DNA of 64,000 bases, from positions 83,916,076-83,980,075 of the forward strand of contig JAKGHH010000002.1 in the NCBI GenBank assembly GCA_022828595.1. Direction: 5' to 3'. Source of the stretch: Nelumbo lutea (lineage: Eukaryota > Streptophyta > Magnoliopsida > Proteales > Nelumbonaceae). A program made the position numbers and the translations under genes. Positions 33,756-45,589 of this stretch are shown one piece after another. The notes beneath the pieces are model-generated. The model made no database searches. It was not told the DNA's origin and was given only the letters and a program-made list of their open reading frames with translations. Each line of letters starts with the position of its first letter. Positions within the stretch are counted from its first letter, which is position 1.

Positions 33756-34544
33756 ACTATCCTAAATTGAAAGTTCAAAGTATGTGAATATCTCTCTAGT
33801 GTAATTTGTTTTTAGTGGGTGTGTTATTTTACTTGATGCTTAGTTTTGTTAATCATGCTATTTACATTTGCATATGATGATGTTATTCAATTGTTGTTTT
33901 CCATGCTTTAATTTTTGCATGCTTGACATCACTTAGTATTTGCACACACCATTTGCATTAGATTTTACTGTCCTATTTCCTATAGGGAAGGGGGCCAATA
34001 GGTGCTAGGTCATTTGGACCGCATCGACAACCCACAAACTAGCCACCAACCTGAGAAGCCCGCTATTTTGGCGGGTGCAGGTATGAAGGCTGACTACCTT
34101 GTTGGAGCCTTGTGTCTAGAAACAAACTGTGTCGACCCATGCATCTGCACTTAGAACCCAATTTTGAGTCTAGAATGAAGTAGGAGAAGCTACCATAGTT
34201 TCCAGGATAGGCCACGTATGTTGTGCACTTTAGAATAAGAAAAAAGAAAAATAACTAAAAATAAAAAATAAGAAACAACAAAAAGGGGGGAAAGCCCAAA
34301 AATTATGATGAAAAGGAAAAAAAAAGTAAAAAAAAAATGGAAAGGGGTACAAATGGTAACAAAAAAGGGGCAAAAAATAAAAATAAACAAAAAAAGATTA
34401 GCAACAAAAACAAACAAACAAATAAATAAATGAGGCAAAGTGAAGATAGAGAAAGGCAATCGGTTAGACAAATGAATTTCAAAAGTAGATAAAATTTTGC
34501 TCTTATATGCAATAATGGACTATTCTATTTGACTCTCTTGGTGT
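33756..34544. other. Spacer with A-rich low-complexity tract
   Basis: 34230-34480 is almost pure A with G interruptions (apparent T-rich frames on the minus strand are artefacts). The part before it (33960-34200) has a few GC-rich words such as GGGAAGGGGGCCAATAGG, but nothing I can name. Confidence 0.5.
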
Positions 34545-34870
34545 AATCAGGGATGGAGTCTAAACTCTTTGAATACCTGGGGTGAGCTCCAAGAAGCTCA
34601 TGGCCGGCTCAAAGAGATGGAGTCGCCACCCATTTTCTAAAGGAAATGAACCCTCATTTTTAGATTTGAAAAGCTTGATTTAAGTCTTTGATAGTGACTC
34701 CGTCCTCCATGGAAAAGCCACACAACCGAGAGATTTCGGGTCCCGAGGATTGGGAGAGGGAAGGTATTTGACACCCCTCTTTCCAAGCTGTTGTAGCAGC
34801 CCAATATGGGAGTTGTTCAAGCTCATTTTCTTTCGAGAAAAAACAGAAATTGTTGCAAGAATTTCTTAAA
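34545..34870 (+). repeat. Ogre/Tat-type LTR or leader segment
   Basis: Contains GATGGAGTCGCCACC, GAGAGATTTCGGGTCCCGAG, GATTGGGAGAGGGAAGGT and GACACCCCTCTTTCC in this order. That string of words is familiar from long plant Ogre/Tat-type repeats. It lies about 2 kb upstream of an ORF1-like remnant on the same strand, which supports the reading. No LTR pair was found in the window. Confidence 0.45.
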
Positions 34871-35813
34871 TCCAGAGGAACATACTTTTAGCTTCTCCTA
34901 AAAACGATTTTGAGGTGATGTTATCGGGTCTTAGGTATTGATTTCCCTAAGATCCTCACCTCTCTACCTCTATTCTCAGTCAAGAAGAATTTGCAAGCAA
35001 TGGTTCTCCAACATTTTAGAACTTCAAGCAACCCAGAAAAACTAAAAAAAAAAAGACTTACCTTTTGTATGTACCTTGTCAAAAGATTTCTAGTAGCTAA
35101 AAGGACTTCAAACGAAACTTGAGTAAGGCACGAAACTATGTTGGGCTTTCTGGTGTTAAGTTTGGAAGAAGGAGATGAGGCTTGAGCTTGGCTTCAGGGA
35201 CTTTGGGATTTCAAATAGAATGGGTGTATCACAGAAGTAGGGAAAACTGCCCTCTCTCTCTCTCTATCTCTCTCTCTTTCTAGGGACCTATCTTGGGTTT
35301 CCTCTTTCTCCCCTTTTTGAACTCAAATTATATCAGTATTAATAGAGAAAGGGAGGGGGTTTGGTCTGAATTTGCTCAGTTATAGTGCTTGGGATTTAAT
35401 AGAGATTTTTCACAAGAAAAGGTAAAGATTCTTCAAAGAAATAGATGCCCAGTCAAACTTATCTATTTGGTGGAATATTTTCATTGATTTTGGGGTGACT
35501 TTCATGTGTTTTGTGTGTCCAATGGGAGTTTGGGGCGTGCCAAAGATTGCAGCGCCGTATTTGGGGCTGACAGTGGCAAAAAATATAAATTTGAAGAACT
35601 TTTAAATGATGTATTGTCTTTTCTTAGTTTTAAGTGGGGTTATCTTTAGGTTTTGAGCTTTTTGGGTCTATTAGGCTCTGTTTCATTGGTCCAAGTATTC
35701 TAGTGGGTCAAGAATGGGTTTGACATCAGCCATCACCCATTTGGGACTTTAGGTTAGGACAAATGACATGGCAATTTAATCTAGTATGTTGAAATGGTTT
35801 CTTTCTAGCTTCA
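34871..35813. other. Spacer with CT-rich tract
   Basis: Probably still part of the Ogre/Tat-type leader. A CTCTCT run lies near 35253-35276. No coding sequence was recognised. Confidence 0.4.
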
Positions 35814-36365
35814 CGGTCAAACGGATGAATCTGGTGATGAAATTTGACACATTGGGTTTTTTGGGTTTCTAAACATATTGGTGATGTTTGAATGGTCAAG
35901 TAGGCTCGGGATGATTGAGATCTATGGCTGACAAGTTTGGGTCAACGAAATTTACTAAAATAGAATCTTTGTTTGATGAAAGGTCAAATGAGGGAATTTT
36001 GGGATGAAATTTGGTGGGTTGGCATTTTTAAACATCCTGAATCTAATGGAAGTGATGGATATTTGGTCAAAGTTGTAGATTGATAGATTTAGTTCAGATC
36101 ATGGTCTTAGCTTATGGTTTTTAATCAACGAGAGGGTCCAAATTGGAATCTTACTTTTTCAACGGTCAAATGGAGGAGTTTGGTCATGAAATTTGACATG
36201 GTGGAGTTTTCTGGCTCTGAATACAATGGTAAGTTCTGATTGGTCATATGAAGTTGGGATGACAGATGGTAAGTTCTAATTAATGAGATTTGTTGGAATA
36301 GGATCTAAGCTTAATGAGTGGTCAAATGGGGGAATTTTGAGCTACAATTTGGTAAGTAGGCATGG
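35814..36365. repeat. Decayed tandem repeat, about 160-180 bp unit
   Basis: Four units begin with GGTCAAA(C/T)G (35815, 35982, 36164, 36320), each followed by G-rich 'GGGAATTTTG' or a similar word and then 'ATGAAATTTGACA' or 'ATGAAATTTGGTG'. Spacing is 167, 182 and 156 bp. Many differences exist between units, so the array is old. Confidence 0.65.
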
Positions 36366-36904
36366 AATAGGGTGAGGAGTCAAGTGGATGGTTTTGATCT
36401 GAGAAAGATATGGTCAACCTTGGTAATCATTCATCAAAATGAGATCTTGATGTTTTTGCGGTTGGTTGCCGTAAATTTGTAGTGGGATTCGCTAATTGAT
36501 TGTTTCCTAGTGATCTTGGGGTGATGGATATGTTAGATTTAATTTTGGAGTAGTTGGAATTTGAATATGCATAGATCAGAGCCATTAAAAATGAAGTTGG
36601 CATGATAAACGGTGGATCTTTGTAGTTTAGTCATGAAAAATGATGTGTAACTAGGTTATAGTTTTCTAAGCCTAGGGACGGTGTCTGATCAATGTTCTTA
36701 TTTTTCCTACGGATTGCGTCAAAAAGGCGGTATTTCGGGTTTTAGAGAGTGTCAAGCCAATCTGATTGTGTTTCTAAGTTTTTAGGGTTCAAAAGAGGAT
36801 ACAAAGATATAGAATGAAGGGACAGAACAAAAATTGGATGCTAACACCTAGGTTATGATCGAAAGCCGATAAAAAAACCAAATGTGGGTGATTTGCTCAG
36901 CTCT
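36366..36904. other. Leader-like spacer, no gene recognised
   Basis: GT-rich, similar in style to the repeat array before it, but with no clear unit and no readable protein. Confidence 0.35.
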
Positions 36905-38019
36905 CTTACATGGGGGAATGTGATTCGTTTGGCCCGTGTTAATTTAGATTGGCCAATGCTCAAAGCAGCTTTCAAGTGTTGGGATCATGGTGTTTTGCTT
37001 GGCAATAACAAAATATGCCCAACCCTCGAAAAAGTGGCTTAGTTTCTTTGCATGTGGTTAGAAGATGAAGCATCGGTTCCTCTGCATAAGCGAGGGTACA
37101 CGAATGATGTGGCACAGTACCTATGCCGCATAGCGAAAAAAGTGAAAAAGTTGGGCAAAGGCATGCACTTTTTCCTGCGTTGGTAGGACATTTATTGTTC
37201 CCTCTAGATCGTGACAAAATCCATGCATGCTTGGTCACTGTGTTGCAATAATTGGATCCATTTGGAACTTCACCTAACTATACAAAGGTGACCCTTGTCC
37301 CTGTGGTGTTATTAGAAATCTTGAGAGGTTTATCCCTATTACAAACTAAGAAAATATGGCCTTACCAAGGAACTCTTCAGATACTATAACTGTGGCTGAC
37401 ACATCATCTTCCTTTCTTGACTACCCCTGTAAGGAATGGCGTGCAGCAGAAACATCCATTTTGGGTTGTTGAAATACTATATATTCAACCGCAGTTAGTA
37501 CGTGCAACATGGTTGGACTATTATGAGATGTTATAAAGAGAGGCAGAAGGCTCTACTAATTGGCAATTGAACATGCAAGAGGGATGCAACTAGCCACGTC
37601 TAGATGTCGAGCACAAACAAAACATTACTTTAGCAGGAGTGTATGGTTTAGTCTCATATGCTCCTATGAGAGTGCTTAGGCAATTTGTCATTAAGCAGAT
37701 AGTACCTTTCATTGGTTGTGTGAAATTGGATTTCATTCAATTCTCAAAGCTGGATGCAGATCTGCAACGATGCTTAAAACTACATTGGGCCACAAGTAAG
37801 AGAGATCTGCCCTTCATAGAATATATTGAGCAACCTGCATGTGATCCTTCTTATTACCAATTGCTGCAACATTCAGAAGATCATCCCTATGAGCTCGCTC
37901 TGGAGTTGCCCATAGTTGTATCTGGATTTTGTTTATCCCAAATCCTGCACAAGCGTGCCTTACGTGATGTTGATTCACAGAATGCATCCAAATCACGAGG
38001 GAACAAGATTCATAAATGA
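36905..38019 (+). pseudogene. Ogre/Tat-type ORF1 remnant (DUF7745-like)
   Basis: Pieces in order: DWPMLKAAFKCWDHGVLLG then CPTLEKV (compare FWxPxxxCFxFxxxELxPTLEEF of the family), VGHLLFPLDRDKIHACLVTV, IWPYQGTLQILxLWLTHHLP, then the open stretch 37639-38019 with YAPMRVLRQFVIKQIVPFI and a Lys/Arg end. This pattern is that of the plant retroelement ORF1 protein found upstream of gag in Ogre/Tat elements, of unknown function. Stops break the first two thirds. Gag does not follow; copia LTR sequence does. Confidence 0.6.
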
Positions 38020-38599
38020 AGCACAGATCTATTGAGTTGATTGGTAAAACAAACCAAATCTAACGCTTCTACTATACAACGATAGTTTGACATACCTTAC
38101 AAAGCAATTTTGGGTGTCTCAAATGTTGGTTTCCTTTTGAGAAAAGACATTGTCAACATATTTTGGTTTAACTCCTTTAATGATGTTTTGTGGTGGGGCT
38201 TGTAACCCAAATACATTTTTAACTTATCATCTTTGGTACAAAGTTTTGGATTCTTAGTTTTGAGTTTTGTGCATTGGTGGAATTTGTTGATCATAGCTTT
38301 CTCTATTCAATTTTAAGGTTCTCATTCGAGTTGTTCTTATGGTGGCTTTGATTTGGATCTCCCTTACAGTATTGTTATTATATGAAGAAAAAAAAAAAGA
38401 GAAGTAAAATTAAAAATGAATTTTGAATTACGTCCAGCCTAATCTCTTTCAAAGGGGTACGTAGAGCAACCCATCTCATGAGTCCAACCACTTTCATAAA
38501 TAAAATAGTAATTTTCTCCATTTTTCTTTCCCTTGCCTGAGATATTTATTTATAAGAGAGTGATTAGTCTATTCAAAATTGTATACCCACAGAAGAATG
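38020..38599. other. Spacer, no gene recognised
   Basis: AT-rich sequence after the ORF1 remnant, with an A-rich run near 38389. Nothing recognisable. Confidence 0.4.
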
Positions 38600-39051
38600 T
38601 AGACTATAAAGATTTGGATAAACCTTCTAATTCGATTAGGAGAGGTGTTCCTTAAGGATTAAGAGAAGAGGAGATTGAACTACTTCTGGTAACTCTGCTT
38701 TTAGTTCTCTCTCACTACTCTTGCCGCCCAAAAACCCTAGTTCAATATCCAAGTCTTGTGACTGATTTGATCAGTTCTACTCTAATTTTTGCAACAAAAA
38801 TTCAGAGAAATGTTATCCATACAGTTGAATTACACTTTGGGAGCTACATCTGTAGAATCCGTATAAGATCTACATATCCCTCTTTTTTGTTTCAAACCTG
38901 ATCTGGTTTGGTGCAAGAACAATCTTACAAAAATACAGTTTTTCTGAAACTAAGGAATGCGATTCCCGAAAGGTTAAAAGAAATTTTTAAAAATTTGTCC
39001 AATCATCTAACATGATTCAGCCATCCATATAATAGATCTTACCTTTCTTCA
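38600..39051 (+). repeat. Copia LTR tail, TGTTAGACAG family, 5' truncated
   Basis: It aligns with the last 450 bp or so of the LTR at 31728-33296: AAGATTTGGAT, CTAATTCGATTAGGAG, CTTAAGG, GGAATGCGATTCCC, AGAAATTTTTAAAAATTTG, CCATCCATATAATAGATC, and ends ACCTTTCTTCA at 39051, the family's 3' end. It is clearly more diverged than the other copies. Confidence 0.65.
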
Positions 39052-39518
39052 ATTTAACCCCTTTGCCCATTCATAAGGAATAAATTATTAAAAGACAAAA
39101 CACGACATTCTTCAAGTGTGGGCATTCAGCCCCCTATGTGTTAAAGTAGTGTCTTTGCACAATGTTAATCGATATTTGAGCGCTCGGTGGCCTTTCGTAT
39201 GCTGTTACGTTTGAATGATGAGGAAGATAAATAGGCGTTGATGACATGGCAGCCATGTGAGCACTTTTCTTAACCATCGCATCGTCTTAAATGCGACACA
39301 CTCGTGCGTGTGCCCTGATACGATAACTGCTTATTAAAATGGCGGTATCTGATAAGACATCTCTTTTAAAATCGATGCACCATATATCCCGCCCTTTTGG
39401 ATGGTGTCTTAGTAAGTCTATACTTCGCTTTTTTCATTAAGCATCAACGAAGGGCCTGTAATCATGCTTGTTTGTTTTCCCCGACGCCATTTGTCATTCC
39501 CGACACGTGAGAGGGTTT
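39052..39518. other. Upstream region of the PMD gene
   Basis: No coding sequence. It contains CACGTGAGAGG near 39505 and ends at the TATA box, so it may hold the promoter of the PMD gene remnant. Confidence 0.4.
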
Positions 39519-39528
39519 CTATAAAAGG
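39519..39528 (+). promoter_or_regulatory. TATA box upstream of the PMD gene
   Basis: CTATAAAAGG, about 150 bp before the first in-frame ATG at 39670. Good match to a plant TATA box. Confidence 0.55.
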
Positions 39529-39669
39529 ATAGTCCACCCATTCACACCATTTTACTTTGCTCACTTGTTAATTTTGGACTATTTGATTTCTGTGTGGTAT
39601 TGTTTACTCGGCACCTCTTCCTTCTCTGGCTTGTGTCCATACCTTTTCCTATTCTCTTCTCCATCACCA

Positions 39670-42600
39670 ATGGCTCCTCGCCAGAAGACGTCTGAATGCC
39701 CTTTTGTCGACTTTGTCAGGGTAGTCGATACGATAGAGTTGTTATCTGAATGAGAGGCAGCCAGGATGGCTGACGGTGGTAAGGGGTTTTGGCCTCCAAT
39801 GCCGGTGGCCAAGGGTGAGAGTGGCGCATTTGACGTTGTTGAGGGTTCTGAGTTAATGTGTCTCTACGACCGACTGAGTCAGTCGGTGTCGTTTAAATGC
39901 CAAGAGCCCAGGGCGAATAGCTCCAAATCACTCAATAGTTATTCTGGTTGGGCGTGTTACATTTTAGAGAACCCTATGTACTGTTGTCTTTTGTGGGATT
40001 CCGGTCTCCTGTGCTTTGTGGACTGCTTCATGGACCTCCCTAGTAAAGAGGGGATAAAATACGTGAAATCCCTCCTGGATCACTAGTGCTGTCGTACTCA
40101 CACGTTTGTGGCCACGTTCGGTAAGTTCACGATCACCGTTGAAGATGTTGCCGCCTTATTGGCATTACCCGTTGGTGGGGCGATGTCTAACCACCATCTG
40201 CAATTTCCCGAGTCTCTCCTTGCTAATCTATCGGGTCTCTATGAGGAGTTATTGGCAGATATTGCAGTGTTCAAGTCCCAAATTGACCAATCAACTACCC
40301 GAGGTAAAATGCCTCTCTAAGCATGGATCACCTACTAGTTTGAGTCCAATGGTAGGGGAGATGTAATGGTGTGCGGGGGTGAGGGCCAGTGTCACCTTAC
40401 CACCTTTATCCTGTACATAGCATCCCGTTTCCTTTTTTTTGGGATTACCTGATTACGGCCTCCGTACAGTTCCTATTACTTTGATGGTTGTCGGGAGGCC
40501 ATTAGATTCCACTCGCGTCGATGTTTTTTGGGATTTTTGTTCGAATAGATAGACGACACTATTCATTAGATAATGGACCCGAGTCTCAAGAGACGTATCA
40601 GCTACGTCTTTGCCCCTTTCCTATTCATGTTCATATGCAAGCGTCTAGAGCTCAGTGTGACTCCTCGTCCTCTTTCTCCGATGCGAGTCAGCATCACAAC
40701 TTTGAACGGGGATGACACTGAAGACCAAACATTGGGGGTTTGTCGTGGAAAGCATTGGCTTCTTGCAACAAGGCACAACAATTTTCAGATTAACGAGGTT
40801 GAATTAAAGTTGTCATCTACTGAAGGTTTTGTGTGAAGACCATACATCCGCTGTGTTCGGCATGCCATGCCGTTTTGTGTTGGCATTAATGTTCCTGAGG
40901 ACGATGACCAACAAGGCGTTGTGGAGATGACACATCCCGTCTCAGGCATGGTGCGCCTCATCCTGTGGCCCGGTGTGATCGCGTACATAGATCGTATTAG
41001 TAAAGATCAAGTCACAGCCTATCGCCCTGATCTGCGCTGCAAGTCCCATCAATTTGCCTACCTTTGTGCCTTGTTTGGGGGATTATAAATGTTCATGGGA
41101 TCAGATCCCTGTCCACATCACATCATGGCCTCCCCGAAGGTCATGCCGCAGATCAAGAGCAGAGGCCAACTAGTCCCCTGCCTAGCTTGCCGAAGGGTGA
41201 ATTCATCGGTGTACTTCGAAAGGAGAAGCGCCTCACTGCTGAGGAAGGGGAAGGTAGCCGTCCCATGGAGAAGAAACCTAGGTTGGCGAGGGTACATCGC
41301 ATTGCTGATCCACCTGTGCCCATTGTGCCACGGTCCCCCACATCAGATGTAGCATCATCCAGAGTTGGGGACAATACAGGCATGCATTCACAGCCTCTAG
41401 GTCGAGAGGAGGGCAGGCTAGAGCCTCCTACCCAAATACCTGAAGCGAGGAGCGTGCCTGATACAGAGTCGACGCAATCAGCAATGCCCATTCCTGCTGA
41501 GAAGGTTACTTCCGCCCATGTCTCAGGCGGACCTATGAAGAAGATGGCATCTCGTCCTCGGAGGAGGAGGGAGCTTGAAAAGGTTGATCTAGTAAGAACT
41601 TATTCTCTGATATATTTACACCATTCTGATTGCGATTAGTTTTGTTTTTCTCTTGTTACTAATTTGCTTACAGTCTTTTGTTCTGAAGCATGTGGAATCA
41701 GAAAGCCCACAGCCTAGTGTGGAGGCCCCAAAGGTCCCTTGCGAGGACGTTCTGGGTGAAAAGGTATGTGTAGCGTTACCGTGTGTATTAGTTCTGCATT
41801 GCGAATAAGTTGGGTACTGATTGTTTGTGCTTTTCATCGCAGATGCCCTTTGAGGTGGATCCTTCTACCATACCAATATCACCTAATATCAGGCGACTGG
41901 TGCGAGAATTGCAGTCATTGCAGCCCCTCAGTCAGGGTTGGGAGGCTGTTGAAAGTGTTGGCATCGATGGCAGCACTCCAATTGCCGTTGCACGAGAAGG
42001 AGAAACCCCTGCGGAGGTGCTATAGGAGGTGTGTACTGAACTGGTCCCTGAGGCAGAAGCTACCCTAGAAGGCCCGTCAACCAATGACGCACCTAAACCG
42101 CCAGTTTCGGGGTTACAGCATGCTACCACTGAGATACAGGAGCCTATTACGGCCACGATGCTGACTGAAGCACCGCCTGAGACAATAGTGCCGAAAGTTC
42201 ATCGTGATGCAAGGTTTATGACTGTTAATTCTGTTGAGTTCAATGTTCCCATTGGCCCAGGGGTCCAACCTGAAGGTGAAGCCGTGGACTTTGAATCGGT
42301 TTCACCGTCCAAGGCACTGTCTTACGACGAGGAACTCGCATTGGTCCGGGGGGAGTAGGAGTACCTTGTCAAAAATGACATCGCTCCTCTGGGTTATGAG
42401 ACCGTAGATCCCATCTGCATCTAGGGTCTTCGTACATATGACAAGTACCCTGTATCATGTTCGGTGGCGAAATTTGCATCCATGTTGCCCTCTGCTGCCC
42501 CTCCTTCGGTGGTTGTGGGGCCGGCTCTGAACACTATTGCCGCAATGATGGATTGCATTATGAACCAGCCTACCAACGAGCTCTCATGGTTAGAATTTTC

Positions 42601-42804
42601 TCCATGGTTGAAAACCTATGAGTCCTCTATCATAGGCTTTCAAATGGGACAGATTAAGGAATGGGTCATCATGTTGGCCCATGTATTCTATAAGGCGGGT
42701 GTCAAAGGATCGCCATCTGTTTTTGGTCGGTCATCGAAGGATGTGCGCCTTCGTCTTAAAGTGATCAAGCCCAGTCTCTCAAAGGCTATTGAGAAACTAG
42801 AAGG
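39670..42804 (+). pseudogene. Plant mobile domain (PMD) gene, spliced, broken by nonsense codons
   Basis: The start Met at 39670 (MAPRQKTSE) opens one frame that runs to about 40360 with only nonsense breaks (39751 TGA, 40084 TAG, 40318 TAA, 40339 TAG). It contains THTFVATFGKFTITVEDVAA then LLALPVGG, the PMD core also found in MAIL-type and many transposon-linked proteins. More PMD pieces follow (LTTFILYIASRFLFF; 40573-40836; 40867-41088), with frame shifts. From 41130 a low-complexity linker leads into two phase-0 introns (41592-41673 and 41764-41842, GTAAGA/TTACAG and GTATGT/TCGCAG). The last exon goes on in one frame with TAG stops at 42023, 42356 and 42422 and ends in SLSKAIEKLEG, where a copia element is inserted. 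The tail is at 47829. It lies antisense to the gypsy pol at 49961-52521 and may be that element's accessory gene. Confidence 0.75.
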
Positions 42805-43634
42805 TGTTGGGGAAGATGGGGTCACTGTAACTTTGGATGAGAAGTTTTGAGGTGCATCTGAAAACAGTCTTTAGAACGTTATTTGCCCCCATTCGGTTTT
42901 ACTGAGTTTGCTATTGGGTTCTAGGCAAATTCGTTCTCAGGATACAACAGAGCCTTGGGCGAGAATCTACAACTAGAAAAGTTAAAGAGTCTCCAAAGAA
43001 ACCTTCTGTGAGACTATAACGGACTGGACTGAGAGAGAGAGAGATAGTGAATTTCGAAATTGTGTGTTTTGGAATCTGATTCATGCTCCTTAAATAATTT
43101 GTGAAGAGGTATGAGGAAAATGTAGGTACTGATTTAAAGAATGCATCTTGAACAGTCACAATTTTAAACATTGTGACTGTTTAAAAACTTGTTAACAGTT
43201 AGTGACTGTTAACTTAGAATTGTGCATTTTGATCACACCCGACCGAATCGTGATCGTTGATCTCATCAACAGTGATCAATGGTGATCAATGCACCAAAGC
43301 CAGAGCCGTCCATCGCGAGCCTCGCGAGTGTGAGCAAAGTGTGCCTCTAAAGCACCTCATTGCGCCACACACACGTGCGCACACGCGTGCACGCGCATTG
43401 CACGGTATCGAATCCCCGTACTCTCCTCCACTAATTCTAAGGAGTGTAAATCAGCTCCTATTGAAATACTGAAAACCAACCTTGTATTTATCCAATGTGA
43501 GACAAGTTCAAAAATGGATTTTTTTTTTGTAAGAGAAAAACTGATTTTTCAACCAAGTGTGTAGGTGCAATTTCTCATGTAATTGACCAATCAAACCCAT
43601 TGGATTTAATATCTTATGAGATTAAAATCCAACA
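42805..43634 (-). repeat. 3' LTR of the GAAGG copia element
   Basis: 830 bp, TG...CA. A TATTTAAGG box lies on the minus strand near 43094. Contains GT-CA-rich 'CACACACGTGCGCACACGCG' near 43367. A purine tract on the minus strand (ATGTGTGGGAT, next to 43635) precedes it. Confidence 0.9.
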
Positions 43635-44173
43635 ATCCCACACATTGATTGATCAATTATTCTCTCAATCCAAACTACTATGACATAGTTATGCATACAA
43701 AAGGTGTTTATCAACTTAAACATCTTGTTAGTATAGTTATCTCTGAACCTTGTCAAAGTTATTGGTGGTAAGACCTTAAACCAATTACTCTCAAGACAGA
43801 CCGGAGACACCTATACATATAAAAATGTTCAGTCTCTGTAAGAGTTTCAAATTTTGCTCAACACTGTTATGGCCATGTGCTTGTTTCCTGGTTTCATGAA
43901 CAATCCCGAGAGCAAACCCAAACCCTTATGAGAAGCAGCACCACTTCTATGTTCACATAGGTGAATTTCACTATGTGCTCCGTTATTTGACACATTTCAG
44001 AACTTCATTAAGAGTCCATCTCAACCTCTCATCATAACGGACAACACTATTTATTTTGTGATGGAAAATTTCTCAATGTCAGTGCTAACAATCACATTGC
44101 TGTAACTTGTTGTTACCCATTAAACCTAATACTAATGGCTTTTCAGTTCAGGTTGGGTTACCATTATAGGTGA

Positions 44174-45511
44174 CTAAGTAAAGGGTTTTAATTCCATCTC
44201 TTTTATTGTCATTCTTACCAATTCTCTGGCTAAACCCTTGGTAAGAGGATCAACAAAGTTTTTACTTGACCTCACATAGGTTATAGTGATGACTCCATCT
44301 TGAATCAGTTGCCTAACAAATTTATGTCTCAGACTTATATGTTTGGACTTACCATTGTAGGTACCACTGTAGGCCTTTGACAGAATTGCCACACTATCAC
44401 AGTAAATGGAAATTTGAGGCATAATACTAGGCCAAAATTTTATATCCAATAATAAATTCCTAATCCATTCGGTCTCTTTTCCAACAACCGCTAAGGCTAT
44501 GAATTCGGATTCCATGGTCGAGTGAGATATACAAGTTTGTCTCTTGGATGCCCAAGAGATCGCACCCCCACCAAGGACAAAAATCCATCCAGATGTGGAC
44601 TTGTTATCTCTATTATCGGTAATCCAACTTGCATCAGTGTACCCTTCTAGTACAACTGGATAATCACAATAAAACAAGCCAAGTTTCAAGGTTCTCTTGA
44701 GATACCCAAGAACTCTCCTAACTGCCTTCCAATGCTCTACACCGGGATTACTTGTAAATCGACTGGGTTTACTTATTGTAAATGCAATATCAGGTCTGGT
44801 ACAAAGCATAGCATACATCCAGCTCCCTACTGCACTAGCATACTCAAGTTGTGCAATTTCTCTACCAGTATTTTCTACTAACTTTATACTATAATCATAT
44901 GGCGTACTATATTCTTTAAACCCTAAATGCTTAAATTTCTCAAGTACTTTCTCAATATAATGTGATTGGCTGAATGCATAGCCCCTACTATGCTTTTTAA
45001 CTTTTATTCCCAAGATGGTATCTACTTCTCCTAAATCTTTCATCTTGAAAACAGAGGATAAGTAGTTTTTAGTTTCATTTATGCCAATCATATTTGTACC
45101 CACAATAAGCATATCATCCACATAAAGACACACAATTACTTCATAATTTTCAGTGAATTTTGAGTAGATGCATCTATCTGCACTATTATGTTTAAAACCA
45201 AAAGCTAGAAAGCAAGAATCAAATTTCTCATGTCACTGTTTAGGTGCTTGTTTTAATCCATATAGTGATTTAACCAGTTTACAGACTTTCTTCTCGTTTC
45301 CAGGAAGAACAAATCATTTTGGTTGTTCCATGTAAACCTCTTCATTTAAATCACCATTTAAGAAAACAGTTTTAACATCCATTTGGTGAACAAATAAGTG
45401 ATAAATGGATGCTAATGCTATAAGTGTTCTAATAGAAGTTGTTCTAGCCACTGGTGCATAGGTGTCAAAGTAATCAATCCCTTCCTTTTGACTAAATCCT
45501 TTGGCTACCAA
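44174..45511 (-). pseudogene. RT and RNase H of the GAAGG copia element
   Basis: The right part (45314-45511) has the RT start KGFSQKEGIDYFDTYAPVA and HQMDVKTVFLNGDLNEEVYM. After a break near 45230-45310, an open stretch of 319 residues (44174-45133) has the catalytic [48 protein letters not shown], then RNase H with [44 protein letters not shown] and DPLTKGL. All catalytic residues are visible in this part. The break in RT makes the element inactive as it stands. Confidence 0.9.
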
Positions 45512-45589
45512 TCAAGCCTTAAAAGTTTGCACAGTTCCATCAGTGTTGTATTTTCTTCTAAACACCTATTTACATTTTATTGGTTTTGA

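Noticed and set aside
34190..34512. Phe/Leu-rich minus-strand frames that look like membrane proteins
   Set aside because: They come from an A-rich low-complexity tract.
41153..41491. 112-codon minus-strand frame
   Set aside because: Shadow of the GC-rich linker of the PMD gene.
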